A stretch of 31,208 bases of DNA from a virus: positions 1-31,208 of the IMG/VR virus record IMGVR_UViG_3300005295_000048; one strand, 5' to 3'. Below are positions 6,050-13,052 of the stretch, one piece after another (the stretch's first letter is position 1; each line of letters begins with the position of its first letter). The position numbers and the translations under genes were made by a program. Below the pieces are notes generated by a model. It did not search any database and had not been told where the DNA came from. It was given only the letters and a program-made list of their open reading frames with translations.

Positions 6050-7254
6050 GCACCACAGACCAACCAAATAACGATCCCATCGAAGACGGCCACCTCGAAC
6101 TCGTCGGCTCCGACGCCCTCGCTGCCATCGAGCGTTCGCAAATCGACACACAGATTGCCACCGCCAAGAAGTACCCGCGATCTCCCAAGGCATTCCTGCA
6201 AGAAGCCTCGGGCATGATCTCACTCAACACCGAGGTAGCCGAAGGCTGCAACTACAAGCTGAAGCGCAAGGGCAAGGATGGCATGGTCATCATCGAGGGG
6301 CCGAGCGTTCGCCTCCTTGAGATCGCCGCTTCGGCCTACGGAAACCTGAAGTACGGCAGCAGGACAATCGCCATCGACGGGGAGTTCATCACCGCCCAAG
6401 GCGTCGCCTTCGACCTGGAGAAGAACGTCTCCTCTTCCGTGGAGGTGAAGCGATCCATCAAGGGTAAGTTCGGGAGGTACTCCCAGGATATGATCATGGT
6501 TACGGCCAACGCAGCCGGCGCCATCGCAAGACGCAACGCGCTGAACGGAATCATCCCTCGCGTTTACGTCCAGACCCTCGCCGACTACGCCAAGAAGGTG
6601 GCGCTCGGTGACATCAAGACGCTGCCGGAACGCAGGCAGAAGGCGTTCGATTACTTCACGAAGACCTTGGGCGTCGATGTAAAGCTGGTCCTCGCCTACC
6701 TGGAGAAGAAGGCCGTGGAAGATTGCACGCTGGAGGATGTCGGCGAGCTTCAGGAACTGAAGACGGCGCTGAAGGAAGGGGCCACAACAATCGAAGAGGC
6801 GTTCAGTTCTGGAGCAACGCAGAGCACTGGGCAGAAGCCGCCGCTCGACCCGCCGAAACCAAAGACTGAGGCACCGCTGCCCAACGAAGGGCCGAACAAT
6901 AAGGGGCCGAAGGCTGAGACGCCACCCAAGCCAGCGCCAGCAGAGGTGCCACCAAAACCAGAACCCGAGCCCGCCTTTGAGAACGCAGCGCCAGCGCAAG
7001 GAGTCAACGACGACGAGACAGCTACGCCGCCCGCCGATCCCGAAACCCCACAGCAAGGCATCGGCAAGATCCTGGAGCAGCACGGTGTCCCCTTCGACGA
7101 CTTCACGGATTGGCTCGTCAACACCGGACGGTACCGTGACGCCAAGTCCATGCCGAACATTAACGCGCTGCCGTTCGAGGTGTGCAAGGCGCTCGTCGCT
7201 GACCCGAAGATCCTCCAGAAGGCGTGCCGAATCTATGGAACTAAGCAGGCATGA
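6046..7254 (+). CDS. putative ssDNA-annealing/recombination protein
   Basis: The 402-residue protein has a conserved N-terminal domain (about 1-235) of a family that is common in phages and prophages. Recognisable parts are SQIDTQIATAKKYPRS, GPSVRLLEIAASAYGNLKYG, a QGVAFDLEKN segment, DMIMVTANAAGAIARRNAL and PERRQKAFDYFTKTLGV. A Pro/Glu-rich linker (about 260-340) leads to a small C-terminal domain. To my knowledge the family is uncharacterised. Its position immediately before a RecE-like exonuclease, with a 4-base overlap, makes it a candidate for the RecT role of annealing strands resected by that nuclease. I see no RecT, Erf or Rad52 signature, so this is inference from context. Confidence 0.6.
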   Translation: MSTTDQPNNDPIEDGHLELVGSDALAAIERSQIDTQIATAKKYPRSPKAFLQEASGMISLNTEVAEGCNYKLKRKGKDGMVIIEGPSVRLLEIAASAYGNLKYGSRTIAIDGEFITAQGVAFDLEKNVSSSVEVKRSIKGKFGRYSQDMIMVTANAAGAIARRNALNGIIPRVYVQTLADYAKKVALGDIKTLPERRQKAFDYFTKTLGVDVKLVLAYLEKKAVEDCTLEDVGELQELKTALKEGATTIEEAFSSGATQSTGQKPPLDPPKPKTEAPLPNEGPNNKGPKAETPPKPAPAEVPPKPEPEPAFENAAPAQGVNDDETATPPADPETPQQGIGKILEQHGVPFDDFTDWLVNTGRYRDAKSMPNINALPFEVCKALVADPKILQKACRIYGTKQA

Positions 7255-8117
7255 CCACCCTCCCTCTCGGCCTCGGCTACAACATCCCCGAAGAACTCTA
7301 CCGTTCCGACCACGGATTAAATCAGTCCCTCCTCAAAGCCTTCGGCACTGCCAAATCTCCGCAGCATTTCCTGTGGGAGAAGGAGCATCCGAAGGAGGAG
7401 ACGGACTCGCTGCGTATTGGCAGGTTCGTCGATGCTGCCATGCTCGGCAACGTCAGTAGCTTCTCGCTCAACGATCACTTCGCCGTGTTCACTGGAGCGG
7501 TAAGGCGTGGCAAGGAATGGGAATCCTTCAAGGAGTTCAACGCTGGCAAGACCATCCTGAATCAACAGGAATCCGAGCGGGCAATCGGCGCTGCCGCTGC
7601 TCTCTCGGACCACGAAGATTCACAGCGTATCCTCAAGGTCTGCTCGAAACAAGTGGCGGTCATCGCGGAACCCACCAACATCGGCAGGTGCAAGGGCCTC
7701 ATCGATCTCCTGCCCGATTCCAAGCTCTGCGATCCCCTCCTCCTCGCCTATGCCTTCGACCTCAAGACCGCTGCCGACGCCTCACCTGAAGGCTTCGCCC
7801 GCGCCTGCTATGACTTCGGCTACGACATCCAGGCCGCCTTCTACATGGACATCCTCAATGCCTGTGGTGTTCCGGTGAAGAACTTCGGCTTCATCGTCGT
7901 GGAAAACAAGCCACCACACCTCGTCAAGATTCACTACCTTGAGCGGGAGTCGTTGATTATCCGCCGCGCGCAGGAGAAGTACACCAACTGGGGGATTGCC
8001 TACCGTGAGTGCGTAAAGCGGGACTTCTGGCCCGGCTACGGTGGATCGTGGAGCGAGATAACGTACCGCCCCTGGATGCTGAAGGATGAGGGGTGGCAGG
8101 GGGATTCGTTGGAATGA
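7251..8117 (+). CDS. RecE-like PD-(D/E)XK exonuclease
   Basis: The 288-residue protein shows the RecE/RecB-type nuclease core: GRCKGLIDLLPD with Asp152, FDLKT with Asp170 and Lys172, and a QAAFYMD helix with Gln194 and Tyr198. DASPEGFARACYDFGYD is characteristic of phage RecE-type enzymes. The upstream helix that usually has a histidine reads RIGRFVDAAMLG, with Asp61 in its place. The expected activity is Mg-dependent 5'-3' resection of double-stranded ends for recombination. It is paired by ATGA overlap with the putative annealing protein and precedes the replication genes. Confidence 0.85.
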   Translation: MTTLPLGLGYNIPEELYRSDHGLNQSLLKAFGTAKSPQHFLWEKEHPKEETDSLRIGRFVDAAMLGNVSSFSLNDHFAVFTGAVRRGKEWESFKEFNAGKTILNQQESERAIGAAAALSDHEDSQRILKVCSKQVAVIAEPTNIGRCKGLIDLLPDSKLCDPLLLAYAFDLKTAADASPEGFARACYDFGYDIQAAFYMDILNACGVPVKNFGFIVVENKPPHLVKIHYLERESLIIRRAQEKYTNWGIAYRECVKRDFWPGYGGSWSEITYRPWMLKDEGWQGDSLE

Positions 8118-8242
8118 TTTTCTTCACCGCATCCTCGTGGCGGCTGTTGTTTCTGGTTCATCTTGCCAACAGAACCGCTTGGAAAGGACTCACCGGCACG
8201 CTTGGCTTTTTCCTATTCGCCCAAGCCTCTGCCGGGCGGTGA
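8114..8242 (+). CDS. possible 42-residue hydrophobic peptide
   Basis: ATG overlaps the exonuclease stop in the same ATGA manner as elsewhere and TGA is at 8240-8242. The peptide has hydrophobic stretches (LLFLVHLA, LGFFLFAQA) broken by basic residues, so it could be a tiny membrane protein or a chance frame. It has no downstream partner, since the next gene starts at 8421. Weak support beyond the coupled start. Confidence 0.35.
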   Translation: MIFFTASSWRLLFLVHLANRTAWKGLTGTLGFFLFAQASAGR

Positions 8243-8261
8243 AGAACTTTTACTTGACTCA

Positions 8262-8300
8262 TGACGCTGGCTTAACGAGGCTGCGCGTGCGAAAATAATG
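8262..8300 (+). promoter_or_regulatory. possible promoter upstream of replication genes
   Basis: The gap 8243-8420 holds no convincing gene. TTAACG followed after 16 bases by AATAAT makes a plausible -35/-10 pair, and TTGACT occurs just upstream at about 8253. This would launch the replication protein and helicase separately from the recombination genes. The -35 is imperfect, so confidence is low. Confidence 0.3.
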
Positions 8301-8311
8301 TGACGATGCAA

Positions 8312-8413
8312 CTTCAAAATCCCCAAGTCTTCTCCGGTCGCGCCTTTTCCTGGGTGCATGGTCTTGTTCGTCACTGGCCATCGCAAGCCGGGGAAGACTT
8401 GGGTACTTTGAAG
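8312..8413. repeat. large inverted repeat with 26-base arms before the replication gene
   Basis: The left arm at 8312-8337 and the reverse complement of the right arm at 8388-8413 match at 23 of 26 positions (core CCCAAGTCTTC / GAAGACTTGGG). They enclose a 50-base spacer. The right arm runs to within 8 bases of the ATG at 8421 and abuts the AAGGAA ribosome-binding site. It could be an origin or initiator-binding structure, a protein-binding site pair, or an RNA fold that partly hides the ribosome-binding site. Confidence 0.75.
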
Positions 8414-8420
8414 GAACCCA

Positions 8421-9356
8421 ATGAGCTTCCAAGTGATGGCCTGGGCCATCGAACAAAAGCCGTCCGACTCTGAATCCAAACTCCTCCTGCTCCTTCTGGC
8501 TAACTACGCCAGCCACGAGAACACCTGCTGGCCATCTGTCTCAACCCTGTCGAAGGAGTCCCTGCTCAGCGAGACGACAGTAAGAGATCGGCTCCGCGTT
8601 CTTGCTGGGCTAAACCTAATAGCAATCCAAGAGCGCCGAACTCCGAACGGGGATCTCACCAGCAATCTGTACACACTGTTGGCGGGTGGTCCGCATACGC
8701 GACCACCTACCTCGCCGGGCGATGCACCCCCCTTCGCCGGGCGAACCACCCCCCCTCGCGGCGCGAACCACCCACCGTCTCTTTCTGCGCTGCATCAGGC
8801 TAAGCCACAGCCACAAGCGGGAGCTTCTCCGATTCCGAACCAGTCAGTTGAACCGATCACTGATCCAGAGGGAAAGGAAGCCACCCCCATTAAGGTGGAA
8901 CACAGAGAGGAAATTGAGAAGATGCACGCCTGCTTCCTATTGGAATCACAGCAGGACGCTAACCTCATGGCGTACGGCAGGGAGTGGCTTGCTCTTTGCA
9001 AGTCTGGGTACACGGCTGAGGATGTCAGCATTTTCCTGAAGCACGTCAAGTTTGTGAACTCACAACAGGAAGACCCAAAGTTCAGGCGACGGTTCCACAT
9101 CCCTAAGATGTTCGGAGACATCGCCTGCTTCGACGCTGATCTCGGCTTGGCCAAAGCGTGGTACAGGAACCGAAGGCTGCCACCCACCGCCCGTGAGCAG
9201 GCCCTTGAAGATCTCCGCCCCTCTGTAGACCCCGAACTCGATCCGGCTCGTCTCCGTCCACCACAGCGCGCGGAGGACCTAACGCAGGAGGTCATCAACA
9301 AGCTGATCAATGCGGAGAAGGAGAGGCTCAGGAGGGAAGGGATCAGGACTGTATAA
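8421..9356 (+). CDS. helix-turn-helix phage replication protein
   Basis: The 311-residue protein begins with a winged-helix domain of the phage replication-initiator type: MSFQVMAWAIEQKPSDSESK, then WPSVSTLSKESLLSETTVRD and LRVLAGLNLIAIQE. A low-complexity Pro-rich linker (about 90-160) precedes a helical C-terminal domain (YGREWLALCKSGYTAEDVSI, FRRRFHIPKMFGDI). This is the layout of initiators that bind origin DNA and recruit a helicase. AAGGAA at 8411-8416 is a good ribosome-binding site, and TAA overlaps the ATG of dnaB by one base. The linker DNA (about 8690-8775) contains imperfect CGCCGGGCGA-type repeats. Confidence 0.75.
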   Translation: MSFQVMAWAIEQKPSDSESKLLLLLLANYASHENTCWPSVSTLSKESLLSETTVRDRLRVLAGLNLIAIQERRTPNGDLTSNLYTLLAGGPHTRPPTSPGDAPPFAGRTTPPRGANHPPSLSALHQAKPQPQAGASPIPNQSVEPITDPEGKEATPIKVEHREEIEKMHACFLLESQQDANLMAYGREWLALCKSGYTAEDVSIFLKHVKFVNSQQEDPKFRRRFHIPKMFGDIACFDADLGLAKAWYRNRRLPPTAREQALEDLRPSVDPELDPARLRPPQRAEDLTQEVINKLINAEKERLRREGIRTV

Positions 9357-10804
9357 TGACCCCCGAAGACTTCAGGCACGGAGGCCAGGAGCCAGAGGAT
9401 CTGGAAGATCCGACCCGCGTTGATCGTCAACCGCCTCACTCCACTGAGGCCGAGCAAGGGGTTCTTGGCTGTGTTCTGCTCAGCCCTACTGAATGCCTGG
9501 GTGAATGCGTCCAGAAGATCAAGACCAGCCACGTCTTCTATGACCTCCGCCACCGCACGATTTACGAAACGGCCGTCGAACTTTACGACAAGAAGAAAGC
9601 CGTCGATGTCATCACTATGCAGCAGGTTCTGCGTGACCGGCAGCAACTGGAATCGGTGGGTGGGGTGGCCTACTTGGCATCGCTGCCGGACGCCGTGCCG
9701 AGCGCAGCGAACCTCGGTTACTACCTGGACATTATTCTTGAGAAGGCAATCCTCCGCCGCGTTGCCGGCATCTGCATTGATACCGTCAGCAGGATGTATG
9801 AACTCAACGGGGAACTCTCGATGTTCCTCGACGAGTTCGGCCACGATGTTAATGAGGTTATTCAGGAGGCGCTGGAGCAGGACGGGGAGACGGGGACACG
9901 AACCGCAAAGCAACTCGTCATCAAGGCGCAGGGTACGCTGGAGGAAATCTACCAGAACAAAGGGAAGGTCATCGGGTTGGCCACCGGGCTCGTTGATTTC
10001 GATAATCTCACCGGAGGTTTACGGCCGGGCCACATGGTCGTCATCGCAGCGAGACCCTCAGTGGGCAAGAGCAGTATCGCAATGAACATCGCCGACTACG
10101 TGAGCGTGGACCTGAAGCAACCCGTCGGTGTCTTCAGCCTAGAGATGCCGGCTGATGAGCTGATGCTCCGGATGATCTGCTCGCGCGCACGGGTGAACTC
10201 TCGCAAGGCATCCTCCGGCTGGCTCAGCGATGATGACTTCCCGAAGCTGACGGGCGCCGCCACCAAGCTGATGCCTGCGCCGCTGTACATCGACGACGGC
10301 TCGGGCCTGTCGATCCTCCAGGTGAAAGCCAAGGCCCGCCAGATGCAGCAGCTCTACGGCATCAAGCTCTTCATCATCGACTACATCCAGCTCCTGCACT
10401 CCACGAATCGCAAGGCGCAGAACCGGGAGCAGGAGATCTCAGACATCTCCGGCGGCATCAAGGAGCTGGCCAAGGAACTCAGCGTTCCGATCATCGTGTT
10501 GGCTCAACTCAATCGGGAGATCGAGAAGCGTGGGCCAACTTCAAAGCCAAGGCTGGCGGATCTTCGTGAGTCGGGGAAGATCGAACAGGACGCAGACATC
10601 GTGGCCATGCTCTACCGAATTAAGGAGGAGGAAGGCATCATGGCTCAGTCCGAAACCACGTTGATAAACCTTCTCGTCGCCAAGCAACGCAACGGCCCGA
10701 CTGGAGAAATCCCGCTGATATTCCTCAAGGGCTACACCAAGTTTGAAGGGTCAACTCCTGCGAAGTCTAATGACCCGACGGAGAATTGGCCGGAAGGGAA
10801 GTAG
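9356..10804 (+). CDS. dnaB: replicative DNA helicase DnaB
   Basis: The 482-residue protein has a full DnaB layout. The N-terminal primase-interaction domain contains HSTEAEQGVLGCVL (28-41) and VGGVAYLASLPD (101-112). The RecA-like motor has Walker A AARPSVGKSS (231-240), VFSLEMPADELMLRM, Walker B LFIIDYIQLL (338-347), VLAQLNREIEKR (381-392), DLRESGKIEQDAD (402-414) and the arginine-finger region KQRNGPTG (443-450). It unwinds DNA at the fork using ATP. Walker A has Ser-Val where the usual sequence is Gly-Met, a minor variant. It follows the initiator-like gene with a one-base overlap. Confidence 0.95.
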   Translation: MTPEDFRHGGQEPEDLEDPTRVDRQPPHSTEAEQGVLGCVLLSPTECLGECVQKIKTSHVFYDLRHRTIYETAVELYDKKKAVDVITMQQVLRDRQQLESVGGVAYLASLPDAVPSAANLGYYLDIILEKAILRRVAGICIDTVSRMYELNGELSMFLDEFGHDVNEVIQEALEQDGETGTRTAKQLVIKAQGTLEEIYQNKGKVIGLATGLVDFDNLTGGLRPGHMVVIAARPSVGKSSIAMNIADYVSVDLKQPVGVFSLEMPADELMLRMICSRARVNSRKASSGWLSDDDFPKLTGAATKLMPAPLYIDDGSGLSILQVKAKARQMQQLYGIKLFIIDYIQLLHSTNRKAQNREQEISDISGGIKELAKELSVPIIVLAQLNREIEKRGPTSKPRLADLRESGKIEQDADIVAMLYRIKEEEGIMAQSETTLINLLVAKQRNGPTGEIPLIFLKGYTKFEGSTPAKSNDPTENWPEGK

Positions 10805-10815
10805 AAAATAAAACC

Positions 10816-11067
10816 ATGAAACTATCAACGAAACTCGCACTGGTCTCACTCATCTTAATCATCGCCGGGTTCGTCGCGCTGGCGCTGTATCGAAGCCCAC
10901 AGGTTCAAGGCCCCAAGGTAAAGAAGGAGCCGGAGCCTAAAGTCAGCAGGAAGATCGCCTACGCTCTTGATGTCGGCTACATCGCCGTCATCACGGTTGA
11001 CGGCTCTGAGTACGTCGTCGTCCGTGGTAATAACTGTGTGGCGATTTGCCCGAAGATAGTGAAGTAG
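10816..11067 (+). CDS. small membrane-anchored protein
   Basis: The 83-residue product starts MKLSTKLALVSLILIIAGFV, one N-terminal transmembrane helix, followed by a Pro/Lys linker (about 29-45) and a small beta-rich domain with VITVDGSEYVVVRGNN and two cysteines. It is probably anchored in the inner membrane with the domain outside the cytoplasm. ATG 10816 lies 11 bases after the helicase stop and was chosen over an in-frame ATG inside dnaB. It converges on the tRNA. Function unknown. Confidence 0.6.
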   Translation: MKLSTKLALVSLILIIAGFVALALYRSPQVQGPKVKKEPEPKVSRKIAYALDVGYIAVITVDGSEYVVVRGNNCVAICPKIVK

Positions 11068-11167
11068 TGGGTCAGGAAGGACTCGAACCTTCAACTCCCC
11101 GCGACGGGGCACTTTCCGGTCGGGTTGCAATCCCTACGGATGCGTATGCCGGTTCCGCCACTGACCC
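11068..11167 (-). tRNA. type II tRNA-like gene (Leu-like body, unusual anticodon arm)
   Basis: Read on the minus strand, GGGTCAG at the 5' end pairs with CTGACCC at the 3' end, with A as discriminator. The D arm (GCG, loop with GG, CGC) and its TGGCGGAAC context are like leucine tRNAs. The T arm GAAGG-TTCGAGT-CCTTC is perfect, and CCCCG-TCG-CGGGG forms a long variable arm. CCA is not encoded. The anticodon arm is too long: TCCG pairs with CGGA, then an inner GGG-ATTGCAA-CCC hairpin follows with a bulge and an A-G mismatch. If the inner loop is the anticodon loop it would read UGC (Ala), which clashes with the Leu-like body. About 100 nt in all. Confidence 0.75.
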
Positions 11168-11207
11168 AAATCTTTTAAGCGCATGAACCACGCGCCGCAC
11201 TTGGCCT

Positions 11208-11411
11208 TCACCCCTTCGGCTTCGCTGTGGGATCGTACTCCCGAACCTTGTCTGGGATCACCGCGTTGATGTTTCCGGCCCCTTTGAGCTTGCTCAGTTC
11301 CTTGCCGAGATCCGCCATTGTCCTCTCGAACTTCAGCCGAGCGAGGAACAACGCCTCCTCAGTGGAACCTTGCAGCTCCACGATGATCGTCTGCCGGTAC
11401 GAGACGCTCAT
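11208..11411 (-). CDS. hypothetical 67-residue protein
   Basis: Starts MSVSYRQTIIVELQGSTEEA and continues with a long charged helix (LARLKFERTMADLGKELSKL). No known motif. The ATG overlaps the stop of the gene at 11408-11656 in the ATGA manner, so the two form a minus-strand pair ending at the tRNA. This island runs against the surrounding plus-strand operons. Function unknown. Confidence 0.65.
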   Translation of the reverse strand: MSVSYRQTIIVELQGSTEEALFLARLKFERTMADLGKELSKLKGAGNINAVIPDKVREYDPTAKPKG

Positions 11412-11656
11412 GCCGCGCAGGGTTGCCCGGCTTTGATCGTTCGCACAGCTTCCTGGATGCGGGAGATGTGTGCCTGTGCGTTCTCTCTGCCGTCGGAAAG
11501 AACCAACGACTTGGCTGCATCCTGTTCACTGGGCAGGCAGTTCTTCTCCGCGAAGACCCGGCCGCAGCTACATTCCAGGGTCACACGATAGAACCCGCCA
11601 AGCTCCTGCTTCAGCGCGATGAGGACTGTGTGACCCGGTGCTCGCATATTGCTCAT
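11408..11656 (-). CDS. hypothetical 82-residue protein with CxC motif
   Basis: The product contains FYRVTLECSCGRVFAEKNCL, a possible CxC...C metal site, then a helical C-terminus (HISRIQEAVRTIKAG). It is the first gene of the small minus-strand unit and starts about 50 bases from the divergent Fis-type regulator gene. No family recognised. Confidence 0.65.
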   Translation of the reverse strand: MSNMRAPGHTVLIALKQELGGFYRVTLECSCGRVFAEKNCLPSEQDAAKSLVLSDGRENAQAHISRIQEAVRTIKAGQPCAA

Positions 11657-11706
11657 GGCTGGAATTTAACTTGACCGCCGAAGGAGTCAACTGCAATCTT
11701 GCAACG
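11657..11706. promoter_or_regulatory. divergent promoter/operator between 11656 and 11707
   Basis: The 50-base gap has TTGACC on the plus strand and TTGACT on the minus strand as inverted, interleaved -35-like boxes (TTGAC, 10 bases, GTCAA). On the minus strand TTGACT is followed after 16 bases by TAAATT, a fair -10. The plus-strand -10 is poor. A repressor bound to the TTGAC/GTCAA inverted repeat could control both directions. Confidence 0.4.
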
Positions 11707-11931
11707 ATGTCACGCCGACGCAACTGTAGCATGAACGCAATGGATGCAGCGATGCTCAAGGCGCAGCGCGATGCGTTGAGGCGCGAACTCATCGGTGCCG
11801 GATGGAATATAGCCAGTGCGGCAAAGGCCCTCGGCCGCAGCAGGAGCACAATTTGGAGGCTCGTCCGCAAGCTCGGCTTGATGAAGTCCGGCAGGGTCAT
11901 GGTGAGGAGGTTGGTGAAGGCGCGAATATGA
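11707..11931 (+). CDS. Fis-type helix-turn-helix DNA-binding protein
   Basis: The 74-residue basic product has the C-terminal helix-turn-helix of the Fis/NtrC family: a helix around ALRRELIGAG, then NIASAAKALGRSRSTIWRLV as the turn and recognition helix. Such small proteins in phages are usually transcription or DNA-architecture factors. I chose ATG 11707; in-frame starts upstream would overlap the divergent promoter. It is the first gene of a plus-strand run, and its stop overlaps the next ATG. Confidence 0.7.
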   Translation: MSRRRNCSMNAMDAAMLKAQRDALRRELIGAGWNIASAAKALGRSRSTIWRLVRKLGLMKSGRVMVRRLVKARI

Positions 11932-12074
11932 ACCACATCGAACTCGTAGAAACAGCCAAGGAAGCAATCCAAAAAGTATTCTCGGACACAAGTGTTCCGC
12001 AATCCGACACACGGGCAAGCCTTGAGGAGTTGCGTGACTACCTTGACGAGCTGCTTGACACGCTTCCGGATTGA
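11928..12074 (+). CDS. hypothetical 48-residue acidic protein
   Basis: ATG at 11928 overlaps the regulator stop. The product (MNHIELVETAKEAIQKVFSD...) is acidic and helical, with a Leu/Asp-rich tail (LRDYLDELLDTLPD). No motif. The only evidence for translation is the coupled start and the tight spacing to the next gene (1 base). Confidence 0.55.
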   Translation: MNHIELVETAKEAIQKVFSDTSVPQSDTRASLEELRDYLDELLDTLPD

Positions 12075-12075
12075 T

Positions 12076-12294
12076 ATGGCCCGCTACACACGCGCACAGA
12101 TGGCTGAGGATCTTGTCGAGAGACTTCAGCTTCTCGGTGAAGGCCGCGCGCTCCAGCTCTGCACGCTGCTTATTCCGGAAGTCAAAGAGATCCTGGATCG
12201 CAGGCGGAACGACATGCAGGCTCAGCGTCTGGAGATCGAGCAGGAAGCTTGGGGCTTGCAGTCTGAGCCGAATCCGCCTTACACAAAGCGATGA
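12076..12294 (+). CDS. hypothetical 72-residue helical protein
   Basis: Starts MARYTRAQMAEDLVERLQLL and consists of charged helices (LLIPEVKEILDRRRNDMQAQ). It could be a coiled-coil partner of a neighbour; nothing more can be said. ATG 12076 follows the previous stop by one base, and its TGA overlaps ATG 12291. Confidence 0.6.
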   Translation: MARYTRAQMAEDLVERLQLLGEGRALQLCTLLIPEVKEILDRRRNDMQAQRLEIEQEAWGLQSEPNPPYTKR

Positions 12295-12662
12295 ACCCAA
12301 AACTTAGAAACACAATCAGCATCTTCTGCGCTGTAGGCATCTGCTTTGTGTTGTGGGGCGCGATAAGCGAACGCCAAGAACGCAAGCGACTTGTTCAGAG
12401 CGTGGAGGAATCCACCCGGCAGAATCCCCATTCGCCTCGAACGTCTTACCTTGTTTCAATTCCACAGCCGGGCATCGTCCAGATACGCACCAACGTAGAG
12501 ACAGGCCCAATAATTCCGGAACTGGGCGCCTCCAACAGTATCGCCATCGGTTATGGGGCAGAAGTCACGAGAAGCCGCCAGCTCGTCATAACATGGGAGG
12601 ACGGAACGGAACTTCGGATGGACCTGCCAACGAATACCTGGATCAGGGGATGGCGGCCGTGA
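12291..12662 (+). CDS. hypothetical 123-residue membrane-anchored protein
   Basis: An N-terminal hydrophobic segment (ISIFCAVGICFVLWGAI, about 9-25) forms a signal anchor, followed by an Arg/Glu-rich stretch and a beta-rich domain (VSIPQPGIVQIRTNVE, QLVITWEDGTELRMDL). It is probably anchored in the inner membrane facing the periplasm. Coupled on both sides by 4-base overlaps. No family recognised. Confidence 0.6.
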   Translation: MNPKLRNTISIFCAVGICFVLWGAISERQERKRLVQSVEESTRQNPHSPRTSYLVSIPQPGIVQIRTNVETGPIIPELGASNSIAIGYGAEVTRSRQLVITWEDGTELRMDLPTNTWIRGWRP

Positions 12663-13033
12663 ACTTCTCCCGCGAAGAATATGAGCAAAAGCGCAGAGCA
12701 AGGCCAGACGTGTACCCCGCCGTCGTCGATAAGGCTCGTGGTGTGGTACAGAATCCCATCAGCCAACCGACTCCTGTCGATGAGCCTGTGGCAGAGGTTC
12801 CGCGAGAAGCTCCTCGCCAAGGCCGCGTTCGCATCTGCGTTACGAGCTACCGCCTACGGCTCGCCGACGAAGACAACCTCGCCATTGGAGCAAAGCCTCT
12901 TGTTGACTGCATCGTCGCGGCTGGAATCATCCCTTCGGACTCGCCGATCTGGTGTAAGATCGAACATCGGCAGGAGCAGGTAAACCATGAGCGGGAAGAA
13001 AGAACTGGGATTAGTGTTGACATACCATTCTAA
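12659..13033 (+). CDS. RusA-like Holliday junction resolvase
   Basis: A GTG start at 12659 overlaps the upstream stop (GTGA). The 124-residue protein contains RLRLADEDNLAIGAKPLVDC (about 66-84) followed by AAGIIPSDSPIWCKIEHRQEQ. This fits the RusA family, whose catalytic Asp residues lie in DxDN...K...D and a later DD: here Asp70, Asp72, Asn73, Lys79 and Asp83, with SD at 93-94 in place of DD. It would cut four-way DNA junctions during phage recombination or packaging. The N-terminal 50 residues are not part of the typical domain. Confidence 0.65.
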   Translation: MNFSREEYEQKRRARPDVYPAVVDKARGVVQNPISQPTPVDEPVAEVPREAPRQGRVRICVTSYRLRLADEDNLAIGAKPLVDCIVAAGIIPSDSPIWCKIEHRQEQVNHEREERTGISVDIPF

Positions 13034-13052
13034 CTTGCTATGAACTCGCGCC

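Noticed and set aside
6220-7083. 287-codon minus-strand frame in the annealing-protein gene
   Set aside because: Low-complexity Leu/Arg/Trp pattern typical of the opposite strand of a GC-rich gene; the plus-strand frame has conserved motifs.
8795-9913. 372-codon minus-strand frame across the replication genes
   Set aside because: It is antisense to two well-supported genes (HTH replication protein and DnaB) and has no recognisable domain.
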